This document shows, piece by piece, positions 35,036-47,362 of a stretch of 64,000 nt of DNA (the first letter of the stretch is position 1; the number at the start of each line of letters is the position of its first letter). Origin of the DNA: Combretum micranthum (Eukaryota; Streptophyta; Magnoliopsida; Myrtales; Combretaceae); contig JAMXBD010002832.1 of NCBI GenBank assembly GCA_024138025.1, positions 94,877 through 158,876 on the forward strand, written 5' to 3'. A program made the translations under genes and the position numbers. The notes under the pieces were generated by a model. That model was given only the letters and a program-made list of their open reading frames with translations, did not search any database and had not been told where the DNA came from.

Positions 35036-36135
35036 ATGTTAAAGTCAAGGAAGGGTAGTAGGCTGGCCTTTTATTTCTTGACCTTATTAGTTGTAGTTAA
35101 CAATTTGATGCTCTTGTTCCATATTCATCACAAGAACAAAGAAGCAATTACACAGCAATCAGAGATTGACAAGTTATGTTTAGTAGTAGCTACATCGGCC
35201 GAAACAATGAAAGGAATGCAAGCACAGATGCAAGATTCAGTTTAATCTTTAAATTCTTCTTTGCAAGATTCAGTTCGAGTATTGAATGACAAGATTGAAA
35301 GATCTAGTGTGCATAATCATAACTCACAAGAAAATAATCAAGATGTTGTTCATATTACTAATGGGAGTTCACCGTATTCTAATTTTTCATATTCTTTATT
35401 GAAGAATGTCAAACTTGAAATTCCAAAATTTCGAGGTGGAGATCCAATGTAGTGGATATACACAACAAAGAAAATTTTCAATTTCCATCAAGTACCCGTG
35501 GAGTAGCATTTAACAATAGCCCCATTTGCTTTGGAGGAGGAAGATGGATGGAATTGAATAATTTGTTGACAACTTAGCCAAAATTTTTAGAGGATTTAAA
35601 GCTAAGATTTGGGCCATCAGAATTCGATGATCTGTAAGGTAAACTGGCTAAACTTACTCAGATTAATTTAGTGGTAGAATATTAATCTTCTTTTGAAAAT
35701 CTTTCAAATAGAGTGGTTGGCCTTAATGAGAGTTTCCTTATTAGTTGTTTCATTTTCGACCTTAAGCCGTATTTGAAACGTGATGTTCAAATCAACAGAC
35801 CACAATCTCTGGTTCATTCTAAACATTTGGACCAAAGACAAAACTTTAAAGCCTCTTCTTTTTCAAAACCTTTTTTACAGTTTTCAAAACCTTTTACTCA
35901 TCTAAAGACAACCTTAAACACAAATCCAAACACAAACCTAAACACTAACCCAAACACTACCTCTGTTTCTCTAAACCAAGATAAACCACTTTTGCCCATA
36001 AGGAAAATGTCACAGCAAGAATTACAAAGATATAGAGAGCAAGGTCTTTATGTAAATAGAAATTTCTACTACTGTTATCTGAGGATGAATGTTCTGATGT
36101 TAAGTATACCAATTTCGATGAAGCAGATAAGGATT
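35036..36135 (+). pseudogene. Gypsy gag (disrupted)
   Basis: Recognisable gag blocks include KLEIPKFRGGDPM followed by a stop and W-I-Y-T-T-K (35408-35470), and GLNESFLISCFIFDLKPYLK (35716-35775), the conserved C-terminal part of the gypsy gag domain. A low-complexity N-x-N-T linker (35910-35965) precedes the L-P-I-R-K-M-S-Q-Q-E-L region where the zinc knuckle is expected; only a degraded cysteine region follows. Stops at 35243, 35450 and elsewhere. Confidence 0.65.
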
Positions 36136-36196
36136 ATATTACTAACCCTTTGAGTATGAGTTATCATGCTTTAGTAAGAATAGTCAATCCTAAACT

Positions 36197-36553
36197 TTGA
36201 AATTTCAAGGTTTTATTAATGGCAAAAGTGTGAGTGTATTAGTTGATAGTGGAAGTACACACAATTTCATACAGACTAGGGCTGTTAAAAAATTAAATTT
36301 GATAGTTTTTCCTAGTCCACAATTCAATGTAATGATTGGAAATGGGGAAAAATTGAATTGTGAGGGTCAATGTATAGGAGTTCCCTTGAAAATTCAAGAT
36401 AAACAATTCTGTGAGACATTCTATGTTTTACAAATTCAAGGGGTAGAGATAATGTTAGGCGTCCAATGGTTACAAAATTTGGGGCCAATTACGATTGACT
36501 ATGGGAGGCTTACTAATGAATTTCAAAAAATGGTCAGAAAGTGTCTTTGTTAG
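36197..36553 (+). pseudogene. Gypsy aspartic protease
   Basis: Residues ~15-26 read VLVDSGSTHNFI, with the D-S-G active site intact. G-V-Q-W-L-Q-N-L-G-P-I-T-I-D-Y follows, typical of the segment between protease and RT. The frame stops at 36551, far short of RT. Confidence 0.75.
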
Positions 36554-36856
36554 GATTGAAATTAGAGAATAGACACATATTTCTCATCATCGGTTTAAAA
36601 TATTGATGGAGACAGATGGTGTTGCATCTTGCTATCATTTGGTGGCTCAAACATTGAATATTTCCGATGATCATGTATTCATCGACAATAATTCTTTGAC
36701 CAAATTATTGGGCAAATATGTGACATATTTGAGGCTTCATCATCACTGTCACCATTAACATAAGTATAACATTGGATTCATCTTAAGCAATAGGAGCTTA
36801 TTAATGTTTGACCCTCCCGATATCCTCATTTTTAAAAGAATGAGACAGAAAAACAA

Positions 36857-37722
36857 GTGGAAGACATACTAAAACAGAGTCTGATTCAACACAATTCGAG
36901 CCTATTTTCTTCACCAGTATTATTAGTGAAGAAGAAAGATGGCACTTGGAGATTCTGCATCGATTACAGGGCACTGAACCAAGCTACAGTTAAGAATGAA
37001 TTTCCAATACTGACCATAGCAGCCAGAGTATTTCAAAGTTAGATCTACGAGTTGGATATCATCAAATACGCATGTATCCTAATGACATAGAGAAGATTGC
37101 TTTCCAAACACATCATGGCTATTATGAGTTCACAGTCATGCCTTTTGGATTGTGCAATGCCGACAATATGTCAGAGCATTATGAACCATATGTTTCAGCC
37201 TTTCTTACGCAAATTTGTGATAGTTTTTTTTTTTATGATATATTGGTTTACAATGCTTCTATGACTGATCATTTGTTTCATTTGCAGAAAGTTTTAAGCA
37301 TTTTAGCAGACAATAGTTTCTACTTGAAGAAATCTAAGTGCTCTTTTGGCAAAAGTACTATTGAGTATTTAGGCTACATTGTTTCACAAGGACGAGTAGC
37401 TCTAGATCAGTCAAAGCTTGAGGCAGTAAAGGCGTAGCCTTTACCTAAAAATGTGAAGCAACTTAGAGCTTTTCTAGGGTTGGCAAGATATTATAGACAT
37501 TTTGTCAAGGGCTATGCTTCGATAACCAGTCCTTTAACAGACATGTTAAAGATAGACAAATTTAAATGGAGTGATAATGCTTTGGCAACATTTGATAGAC
37601 TCAAAAATGTGTTGACTAAAGCCCCAGTTTTAGCTTTACCAGATTTTATGTTGCCATTTGTAATTGAAATAGATGATTCTGGAAGGGGATTGGAGCAATG
37701 CTATTACAGAATAATCACCTAA
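36857..37722 (+). pseudogene. Gypsy reverse transcriptase and start of RNase H
   Basis: [20 protein letters not shown] marks the early RT motifs. After a stop at 37040, MYPNDIEKIAFQTHHGYYEF and MPFGLCNAD follow. The catalytic box reads FFFYDILVY near 37227 where gypsy RTs have F-x-D-D, so one catalytic aspartate is replaced by tyrosine. Thumb motifs (LKKSKCSFGKSTIEYLGYIV) and AFLGLARYYRHFVKGYA are clear, then the RNase H start (VLALPDFMLPFVIEIDDSG). A stop at 37435 and a frameshift near 37695 break it. Confidence 0.8.
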
Positions 37723-38553
37723 TTTCTTATTTTAGTAAGAAATTGCCTCCACTCACTCAAAAAGCTTCAGCTTATGTACAAGAGTTATTTGCTTAGGTGG
37801 ATGCGGTTGAGAAATGGAGATAATATCTTTTGGGAGCCCATTTCACTATTAAGATTGCTCATAGAAGTTTTAAAGAGATTTTGTCTCAAGTGATTTAGAC
37901 TCGTAACAACAAAAATACTTGGTTAAGTTGCTTAAATATGACTACTCAGTGGTTTATAAAGCTAGACATGACAATCAAGTTGCAGATGCTTTATCAAGGA
38001 GGGAGGCAGCTAAATTAAATTATTTGATCTATTCAATCCCTTGTTTCCATTTTATCGATACACTCAAACAGGAATACACTACGCTTGTTGAATTTAAACA
38101 GATGATTGATAAAGTCCAGCAAGGTATTCCAACAAAATGGCCTTTGAGGTAGAGAGATAGATTGTTGTTTCATCAGGACAAATTATTTTTTGTGCCTCAA
38201 TCATCCATAATTCCTATTATTCTCAAGGAATTTCATGATTCTCCAAAGGCAGGCCATTTTGGATTTTTGAAAACATTTAAGAAGATTGCAGCTAAATTTT
38301 TTTGGGACGGGATGCGGGCACAAATTACATCTTATGTTCGTAATTTTGCAATATGTCAATAGATAAAGTATGAGACTAAGTCACTTACTTAGTCCACTTC
38401 CCATTCTGGAACAAATTTGAATAGATGTCAGTATGGATTTTATAACATGCCTTCCAAAATCCAATGGATTTACTGTAATATTAACAGTTGTTGACAAACT
38501 CACGAAGTATTATTATTTGGGTCCACTTGATACTCATTTCATAGCAACCAATG
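37723..38553 (+). pseudogene. Gypsy RNase H end, integrase finger and partial core
   Basis: LVKLLKYDYSVVYKARHDNQ and V-A-D-A-L-S-R-R mark the RNase H end (37922-38005). FHDSPKAGHFGFLKTFKKIA carries the histidine half of the integrase finger, but the cysteine half reads N-F-A-I-C-Q, so one Cys is missing. The core begins with M-D-F-I-T-C-L-P near 38430 and is cut about 120 bp later, before the second catalytic Asp. Confidence 0.75.
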
Positions 38554-41059
38554 AAAGACTATTTTGAGCTTAAGAAGCAGTTTTAAAAAAGAACATGCTA
38601 ATATTGACCAATTTTGATCAAATAATAAATATCATAATAAAATTACAAAACATATATGATCTCAATAAATTATCATAAGAAAATTTATAATTATAAGTAA
38701 AGTATTATTATATTTTTCTAAAACGATTTAGTTCAATTTTACTGATTTATTTGATTTATTTCTCCAAACCAACCATAAATTTACAAATTGGTTCAGGTTG
38801 ATAACTTTCTAAATCAAATTGTTTTAAAAATCGTATTTTCAATTTAGTTTAGTTCAGTTTATGAATTAACTTGGTTTGGTCAATTTTTTACCCACCCTCA
38901 CAATAGAGCAAACGATATTATGGGATAGTAAAAATAGTAAAAGAAAATAATAATTGGATATTAAATTAACCATTTGAAAGTTTAGGTACCAAATTGAATT
39001 TTATTGTAAAGTTCAAATTCACCATTTCAAATCACATCTAAGTTATTTTTCGACTAAGCAAGTAGCTAGTTTATGCTTTGAAATATGGACTTGACATGCT
39101 ATTAAAGAAAAAGAAATCCAATGTTACATTTCACAAGAGTATGAGTATGCATAGGTTTTCAAAAATCTTGGATCCTTGTATGATTTAAATTATTTTCATA
39201 AGGTGACGCTATAAGTTGCCTTCTTTTTTTATTCTGGAAATTGCAAAAGCACTAGTACAAATTCATGGAATCATGTGAATAAATCGTAATTATTTGTGCT
39301 TTGTTGGATTAGGTAAGTGATAATGAGCTTGTTTAATCCAAATCAATTTTTCGATTGAATATTTCAGACATATACTTTTTTCCTATTTTCTTCACACCTG
39401 CCGTATATATTTTCTTTGCAAATTCATGCATATCTTCTGAATATGTATGTAATATCAATTTTTATGCTATAAACGTAATGGATTTAAGCCTGTATATATA
39501 TATATATATATATATACACTGGTCAACTGTTTTTCCGAAAGTAGAAAATTGTATTAAGGAAACAAGATAATGTTGCTTCCTATATATCCTGCTTTAAACA
39601 CGAATGTAATTCAATTTATAAAGAAGGCAGTTCACGGTGCTATATAGGAGAAATTCTAATAATTTCTAATTAAGTTTATAATATATATATATATATATAT
39701 ATCAATAAATCTTGGCTGTGTATTTTTTATTTTAAGCTTCCTTTCTATTTCACATTTATATTTAATGATAATGCTATATAGAATAGCAAATGGAAACCAT
39801 TGCTGGAAAAAAAAAAAATTCTGGGTAACTACCAGTTAATAAGCATCATGCATTATTCCATTTTTTGCTTCTTGATTGGTGACTCCAGCTAATTGGAAGC
39901 GGGATATATGGAAACTTGTCTAAATCTTGAAATCTTTTACAAGATTTGAATCATTTGATTGTGCGTATCTCCATTTAGGTTATAAATCTTATGTAGGGTA
40001 AAGTTAAAAACAAAATTGATTTCTTGTTCTCTTTAAAAAAAATCTTCAACTTGTTAAAATTGATAGTTTAATCCTGAGAGAATTTTTGAAAAAATCGAAG
40101 AAATCACATCCAATTTTTTGTGAATATAATTTTGAAAATTTGCTAAAATAGATAATATAATTTTTTTAATTAAATTTTAACATACATAATCAGACATAAA
40201 CTAAATTGCATAATTCAAATGACACTTTAAAAGTTAGACATTACAACCCATTCAATGAATAAGGTAGTAATATAATTTCTATTATTAAGGAATGAAATAG
40301 AGTTGTACTAAGATTTTCCTTTATTGATTTTTTATTTATATTTGGTATCTTGAAAATAGACAATTCCAGCATTGAATTGTTATTAAGGAATGGCTATTCA
40401 ATGTATTTTTGTAATAGGGATTTCTAATGGAATCTTTATTATGGTTAATTGAATGCCATAATAGCCATTTATAAGAAATAATACTATAATTGAATTGTAA
40501 TTTGAACAAGCAGTAATTTTAAATATTTAGAAATAAATATAAATTTTGAATTCATTAAAGACAATAAAATAAACAATGCTATTATATCAATAGTCTTTTA
40601 TTGCAATAAGTGCTATTACTTTTTTATAAGCATATGTATACATAAAACAATTTAAACAATCATATTAAGAGGATCATTTTGTCATCTAATATTAATAAAA
40701 CAATTTAAACAATCTTATTAAGAGGATCATTTTGTCATTTAATATTACTACAATGGTTGTCATACAAAGCCTATTCAAATACATATCATAGTCAACAACA
40801 TTGATTTTTTTTTTTTTCGGATGAATCTCAAATATTTTGGAATGAAAAACAAAACATGAAAATAACAACAAAAATCAAAGAGGAGAAGACCTTGGGAACA
40901 TCATCCAATGTCAACAGCAAAATTGCTCCTCTCAACAACCACATTAAAGATCAACACTGATAAAGAATCAGTCCCAAAATATGTGCCTCCAGCTCTAAGC
41001 TGTTGGTAAAAAATGGATAATGTTAACTAGGCCCACTAAATAACCAAGCCCAGCCTTTA
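38553..41059. repeat. Segment X3
   Basis: Left part (38560-39535) matches X2 at 27907-28790; right part (39535-41059) matches X1 and X2. No coding region. Contains (AT)n runs at 39493-39515 and 39680-39702, and a ~50 bp tandem duplication at 40640-40745 (the 'aagaggatcattttgtcat' block occurs twice). Retains the unoccupied GGGTA site. Confidence 0.75.
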
Positions 41060-41385
41060 ATCCTTCCTTAACTCTAATACTCAGTAACACTCTAACTTTT
41101 CACTTGTGTATCACTCTCAAGATAAGACTCTCTCTCTCCTTATTGTACTATTTTCTTTGTATTTTCCTTTCTATGTTAGCGTTTCTGGCTAATAATTTTG
41201 TTCGTGTGTTTACATTTTATGTATGAGCTATTTCAAGCTACTCCTTCTCCTAATGGCTCAACTAAGAGACATTCAAATGGTAAAATCGGGATATTCCTAG
41301 TTCCTTTTCATTTCATCTATTTATAGATAGATTTACGACTAATGTTTGTTACAAATCTGCTATCTTAGTTATAAGATCTGTTAGC
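41060..41385 (-). repeat. Gypsy LTR-like remnant next to X3
   Basis: Continues X3 as 15640-15980 continues X1, and matches 2140-2302. Homology stops at 41385 inside 'agatctgttag', so the pol part is absent here. Confidence 0.5.
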
Positions 41386-44339
41386 TATGAAATTACTTTG
41401 GGAAAACTCTTTTAATTTATAGGTCTGGGATTATGTAATGGTATAGAACAAATTTCCATTCATTGCTTTATAGTTATAATCAGGTTCATTTACTAAGATT
41501 TCAATTAAACTCACAAAAATTTGCTTCCCCCAAGTTGAAAATTTTAATTATAGTATAAATATCCCTTTTCAAGCATTCTATCTATAATCACCAAGTAAGT
41601 AATATGTTCCTCTCACAAATCATGTTACTTTAATTGAACTTGTAGTTCAAGTATATTTCAATGTCTTAACAATTTCAATCGCATTAATAGTATGAGTTCT
41701 AGAATGCAACGTAAAATCAGGCATGACCAGTCAATTTTGGCATTATATTTCCTTTTCCAATCAATTCTTGAATCCCTCTTAAGTATCTTAAACCCTAGTT
41801 CATAATAGATTCATAAATAAATTTATCTTATGAATATTGAAAGAGGAATAATATAAATTCTGATCAAACAGAACTCATTATAAAAACTATTTAATGAACT
41901 GTGAAATCCATTAACCCATTACAGAATCTCACTCAAGATAAAGGAGAAGGTTACAACTAAAAATCACAGGGTCTATCTCTATGGTGATGTACAACAATGG
42001 ACAATACCAATTGTGATATAGATGGAGATGCAAAAGTGTCTGGAAGGTTGATGTATTTGGGTATATGCATGATGAAGTGCATAGATGATGTAAATGATGG
42101 TTATATAAGAGAATGAATGGAATGGTAAGGGGTGTATGGCATAGGTTCCTCTAAAAAGTCACGATAAATGAATGGATTTATGAGTATAGGGTCTGTCTTA
42201 TGAAGTGATGTGGATGTAAAAATGAGTAAATGTAGTGTAAGGTAAAGTGTATGGAATGGAGTGGGCCTTATTTACAAAGACAAAATAAAATGTAAGTCTT
42301 TGTGTATTACAAAAATAAAACTTAACAATAAGTTGAGCCCATGAATATCTAAAAGAAAATAAAGTAAATTGTTGCTAAGGTTGATTTTAATATGCCATCT
42401 TTGTTTAGATGGGTATTGTCAACTTCGAGTTTACACTAGACAACTCGGATTTCTATATTATTTTGCTGTCACACTCAAGTCTACTATTATTTCGATTAGT
42501 TTTAGCATCCAAGGTGTTGGCACATGCTTGGTTTTGGCTACTTTCGTTGTCCTTTACACAAAGGAACATTATAATTACTAGTTTTCTTCAATTTCGTAAT
42601 ATATTTATCGAACAGAGCTTAAATAGAAGTGTTAAGCAACTTGATTATATCTAAGCTTTAATTCTAGATTGTTGTCATATCTGGTTGGCATGTCAAATCT
42701 ACTCAGATTTCTACAGTTGTTTCTAACTACTCGGCATTCTTACATTTCTATTCAATATTAAAGTAGAGGCTTGATATGATCCTTTAATCAAACAAAAATC
42801 TATACTCAATACTACCTTAAGAGCACTATTTTATGCAATTATACCTATGAAATAATAATATAGAAATTAAGTATAGGTATCATTTCTACTTGGATCTTTT
42901 CAAGTACTAGTAATCACTCTATTCCAATTATCTAACCTACGATTCAATTGTTTAATCAATTAATTAAATAAACAATCATAATTACTAATCACCAAATAAA
43001 CTGCTACTAATTAAATCAAGATCACTATTAATAAAAAAAGTCATATGACAAGACTACTCTAACTTTAAATTACCACTAACCTAGCATGTGACCCTCATTA
43101 AATTAATATTCAATTAATATATTACATCACGTACTATAGAATCCCTAAATTAGATTATTGTCCTCTCAAGACTACTAAGAACCCTAGATCCATCCACCGG
43201 AATCTCTTCTTGGTTAATAGTAACCTAGAATTGCATTTCATACAAAGAATCCCCTATTAGATTTCAACCAACCTTAGTTTTTTATCTAATACTAAAGAAC
43301 TATGTCACGTTATCTCTAGGAATGCATACAATTCTCTTCTTTTATGTAAGATCTATTTAAAATAGTAATTTTTAAATCTACTACTACCGACTCTAACATT
43401 GAATCGATACTTCAGATATATTAATTCAAGAAATTAATAAAGCATGCATAAATTAATTCAGAAATATTAATATATCATTGAATAAAAAAAAATAATTATA
43501 ATTACATATTTAGGTTTGGGTTCTTCAAGGACAAGATGAAAGCCCTCTACTCTTCTATAAATCTAATAATAAGAACACAAATACTAGAAAAGTTGAAAGA
43601 ATTCATAATAATACACTCCTTTACTCCCTTTTTCAATCCTCATTATTGTGGTCTTTAGCAACTCTAGAAATCTTGACTTGCTCTCCTTACTTTCTCTCTC
43701 TAAGAATGCTTAAAGTATGTTTATCTATGTCTTCAATAAAGTGGAACCACTTAAAATTTATATCTTTTTTTAAATCTCTTCAAATTTTTTTAAATTTATA
43801 AGTCTTGACTTTTCTTCCTTAAAAATCTCTGTCTCTACCCTTGGGATAAGAGTTAAAACATATCTTAATCATATCTTTCAAATAGATACGATTTTTAAAT
43901 TAAGACTTCAAACCGTCTTCAACATAGGTAAAGTACATGGTTGTGCACTCCACTCATTTGCTCAAGTATTTTGCTCGAATCGTAAAAAATTTCTTCCTCT
44001 ACATGACCCCAAGCATAGCTTTTGTTCTTGACTCATGTTCAGCACAAAATACTCCCTTTTCCTCAGCACAACCTTTAGCATAAGTCATGCATAAGCTTGT
44101 GTACTAAAAAATCACCAATTATGTTCCTAACATAGCTTTATTTATGTTGAAACTTATGTACTCTGCACTTTTTACATCTTCAACCATCTTCACTAAAAGT
44201 CACTCTAGCTTATAAAAATTATTTCCTGGAGCTCAAATAACCCCTTAAAAACATGAAATTAAGATTTTAAGCAAATAAATACGTGTTTCTTCAAAATATC
44301 CTAAAAATGAATCATTAAACTCAAAATTGTGGAACATGT
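41386..44339. other. Unassigned AT-rich region, no gene recognised
   Basis: I see no conserved protein motif on either strand. The overlapping frames at 42369-42654 (70 and 81 codons) are leucine/phenylalanine-rich without a recognisable family. 'ctactcggatttct'-like words recur at 42440, 42700 and 42729. It may be an old retroelement internal or LTR region. Confidence 0.4.
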
Positions 44340-45323
44340 GTATTCAATGTATATTTTGATGAGAAAATAGTTCGTACAATTAACCACTTGATTGAGTTTA
44401 GTTACACTTAATTAATAAATAAGTATATGATCTAATATGATTATGTTTGTGCTTGTTTTTGTTGAATTGAAGGGTTCAAGTAAAATTTTGATGAGGAAAT
44501 TTATTACACAAAATGCTCAAAATGATATAGTAAAAGTACAATTAAATAAGCAAATTACGTTTGTTATGTGTTGAGTCTTTATGTGCAATATATATGTTTT
44601 TGTTTGTAATTGTTGTTATGGTTTGATACAAAAAGGTTTTAAGCCTTGTTTTCCTTAGAATATCTTAAATCTCAAGACATGAAAGCTCTCTAAACTTTTC
44701 GTAGCACCTTAAATCATCTTAATCGAAGTTCAGATGAGAGGATATACCTAAAATACAAAACAGTGTTGAAGTTGGTGTCTAGACACTAGATGACTCAACA
44801 TCCAAATGCTAGGGGATGGCATCTGGATGCAAGTTGTGTCCATAACATTATGTGCTTGATGTTGCAAGTGGCATTTGGACGCCAGCTCTAGGAAACTAGT
44901 CATTGGAGTATTAAATGCAAGGCTAAAAATTGGCGAGATTTGTGCAACATCGAGAAGACTTCAAAAGACTGTAAATACAAGTTTTTTGGAAGTTGTAATA
45001 AGTTAGTTAGGCTTATTTATTGCATACAAAATCTTGTACATACTCTCAAATGCTTATTCTTGTAATTCAATTATTATTTATGAGAAAGAAAGTTAAGTAA
45101 TTAGGTACAACTCAAGTATTTGTGTTTATATTGTTATAGCTCTTTTAGAGCATTGTTTGTTTGTTGAATGAAAGTTTATGAAGTCCTCCTTGAGTGAGAT
45201 ATTGCTGTGGACCATAGAGATTAAGAGGCGGACCAAACTTCACGTTTAATTATGGTGCCATCTTCACGTACTCTCTCTTTTACTTATAACACTTTATTGT
45301 TGTTGTTTAATTGTTCTTTTACA
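44340..45323 (+). repeat. Copia-type LTR (second family), plus orientation
   Basis: Resembles the reverse complement of 9780-10660 and its two copies. Ends ...TTTTACA, seven bases before a primer-binding-site-like sequence, as expected for a 5' LTR. The left boundary is uncertain. Associated coding sequence is absent; gypsy debris follows at 45515. Confidence 0.45.
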
Positions 45324-45329
45324 TCAATT

Positions 45330-45345
45330 AGGTATCAAAACTTAA
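45330..45345 (+). promoter_or_regulatory. Degenerate retrotransposon primer-binding site
   Basis: AGGTATCAAAACTTAA resembles the TGGTATCAGAGCTT consensus complementary to plant initiator methionine tRNA, and sits just after the LTR end. The core GGTATCA is exact. Confidence 0.45.
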
Positions 45346-45514
45346 AAAGAGCAAAATTAGGCATAATAGCATATCCTAAGTATCAAATAGATGTATCAAC
45401 AGTTTTGTGTCACTTTTGTTTGAGTTTGAACTATTGCAGGACCAAATTGCATTGCAATTAACATATGAACGCCAAGTGTGCCTCAAGGCATGGCATCTAG
45501 ATGATAGCAAGATC

Positions 45515-45742
45515 ATAATTTCCTTGAACTCCGAATTAGAATGATATTCTTCTTTAAGTTTGATAATAAGATCAGCATAAGGAGAAGTAATAGCCAACAT
45601 CTATCCCTCAAACTGTCTTGATAAGCCATCTGCTACTTTGTTATCCATACAAGCTTTGTAAACAATTTTGTAGTGTAATCCAAAAAGTTTCACCAAACAC
45701 TTTTGTCGATTTGTTGTTTGAATCACACCTATATCTGTCCAT
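45515..45742 (-). pseudogene. Gypsy RNase H C-terminal fragment (G3)
   Basis: Minus-strand ORF beginning MLAITSPYADLIIKLKEEYH plus the upstream VKLFGL-Y-x-I-V-Y-K-A region, matching 17526-17741. It is cut at the left near 45515 by unrelated sequence. Confidence 0.6.
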
Positions 45743-46276
45743 TACTAATAGTTAACTACCTTAGTGGTTAACCATTTTTTCTTTATTAATATTTTTAGTT
45801 TTCAGTTTTTAAACCTTTAATTTAATGGTTGACTAAATGCTACGATTAATCATATTTTCAGTTGGTCCATAAAAAGTTAAACCCTTCTATTTCATAATTA
45901 CATTCAGAAAATACAAATTAACTAGTTAAATATCATAATTACATTAAAAAATTGCAAATCAATAACTTAAATAACTGAAGACCAAGAACAAATTAGGAAT
46001 ATAACATTACATAAAATAAAACTTTATAGACGTCTCATTTTTACAAATTACAACACAACAACAACATAATGACTAAAACATAAAAGTTCGAATTTTCAGT
46101 TTTCTAACAGTTAACCATTAATCATTGGTTTCTTAATGTTACAAACCAAAACTAAAAACAAAAAAATAAATAAAAATCATGATCCTAAACTAAAACCAAT
46201 GGACTCATTAATCGTAGTTTTTCAATTGGTTTTTTGGTTTCGGTTCGGTTTTATCGATTATTTTGCCCACCTCTAA
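45743..46276. repeat. AT-rich hAT-like repeat, copy 3 of 4
   Basis: Same as 2775-3312. Right end TTTTGCCCACCTCTA retained. Non-coding. Confidence 0.45.
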
Positions 46277-46375
46277 CCACATGTCATGGGTTAGGCTACA
46301 ATCCTCTTAACCTCTTCACACTTGATTCTTAGGTTATACAACCCTTAATACAAGTTGTGATTTTGTTTATTCAGA

Positions 46376-47320
46376 TTCTTGCTGTTGGTACTATACAAGT
46401 GTACATATACTTATATTGATTTATGAATTTTGATTTCCGACATGAATCTCGTTGATGATGCCGATACCATGAATTGATAAGTCGTGAATTCGTCCATCAT
46501 GTTCCTCTTTTCTTAATCACAATTTAATATGTCATCGGAATAAAATCACTATGTCAGCTTCAAATACAATGAAATTTGCAAATTATAAATGAACATATAA
46601 TTCCTTTATATGGATTACTGCTCATGATGGTTTATGTTGAAAGTTTATGCGGATTCATCCAAAAATTGGGTTATTTTAATTATTTTTATAATATGAATTC
46701 ATCGTACTACGTATATGTTAATTCAATGGATTGAATTTTAAGTTTTCGTGTTCAACGTTATTTTAATTATTCTGGTCAATTTATATTTATAGGTTATTAA
46801 ACCCAATAAGTTTTGGTCAAAATTAAAGTTGATTAATTGTGACTTTGACCCAAAGTTTGATGTAATTTTAAATTGGAATATTGATATGTTTATATATATT
46901 TTGAGATGAATTAATTGGAACAACATACCGCCAAAATGGTCCCTCTTGTGGAAATTAATTTGTTTTAAAACATAAAAGGTTGTGTGCTTGCAACTTATAT
47001 GAATATTTGACCGGCCCAAAAGAAGGTTAATGTTTAATAGAATTGCAAGTGCACCTGTAGTAATAAATGCGTGACGATTATTTGGTTTTACATGTGAATA
47101 ATGAATCTACCCAAAGGAAGGTTTATTGTTTGATATGTTCTTATTATCAGTGTGATTACTACACCAAGATACCACTTAGTAGTTAATATTTTGTCCAAAG
47201 ATGAAATATTGATAGGTTGCCCGGTATCTTGAGATGGGGTTTACCTTTATTTGAATGTATCATTTTATTTTAGGACTTATGTGAGCTTGTTCATTTGTTT
47301 GTTGTTCTCGTTCAGCTATA
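46376..47320 (+). other. Copia leader region, copy 2
   Basis: Non-coding DNA between gypsy debris and gag. Two related 'cccaaa-gaaggtt-at-gttt' blocks at 47016 and 47110 hint at an internal duplication. The minus-strand frame 46738-47019 has no recognisable domain. The first ~320 bp recur at 56112-56452; the rest is deleted from copy 3. Confidence 0.5.
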
Positions 47321-47362
47321 AATAATCCTGCTAATATTACTGCCAACATCAATTCCATTCCT

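Larger units (their letters stand above)
34561..38553 (+). mobile_element. Ty3/gypsy pseudo-element, truncated at its 3' end
   Basis: Begins TGTTACAACACG (from 34562) immediately after X2 and ends inside the integrase core, where X3-type sequence takes over at about 38553. Order: LTR/leader (34562-35030) with a TATA-like CTATAAATA at about 34779, gag, aspartic protease, RT, RNase H, integrase finger and start of the core. Many stops and shifts. The 3' LTR is absent, so no target duplication can be checked. Confidence 0.75.

Noticed and set aside
35910..35965. Short N-x-N-T repeats as a functional repeat protein
   Set aside because: A low-complexity linker inside a broken gypsy gag.
42369..42654. 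Overlapping hydrophobic frames as a small membrane protein gene
   Set aside because: Two overlapping frames of similar length in AT-rich DNA with no motif, promoter or paralogue; chance is the simpler explanation.
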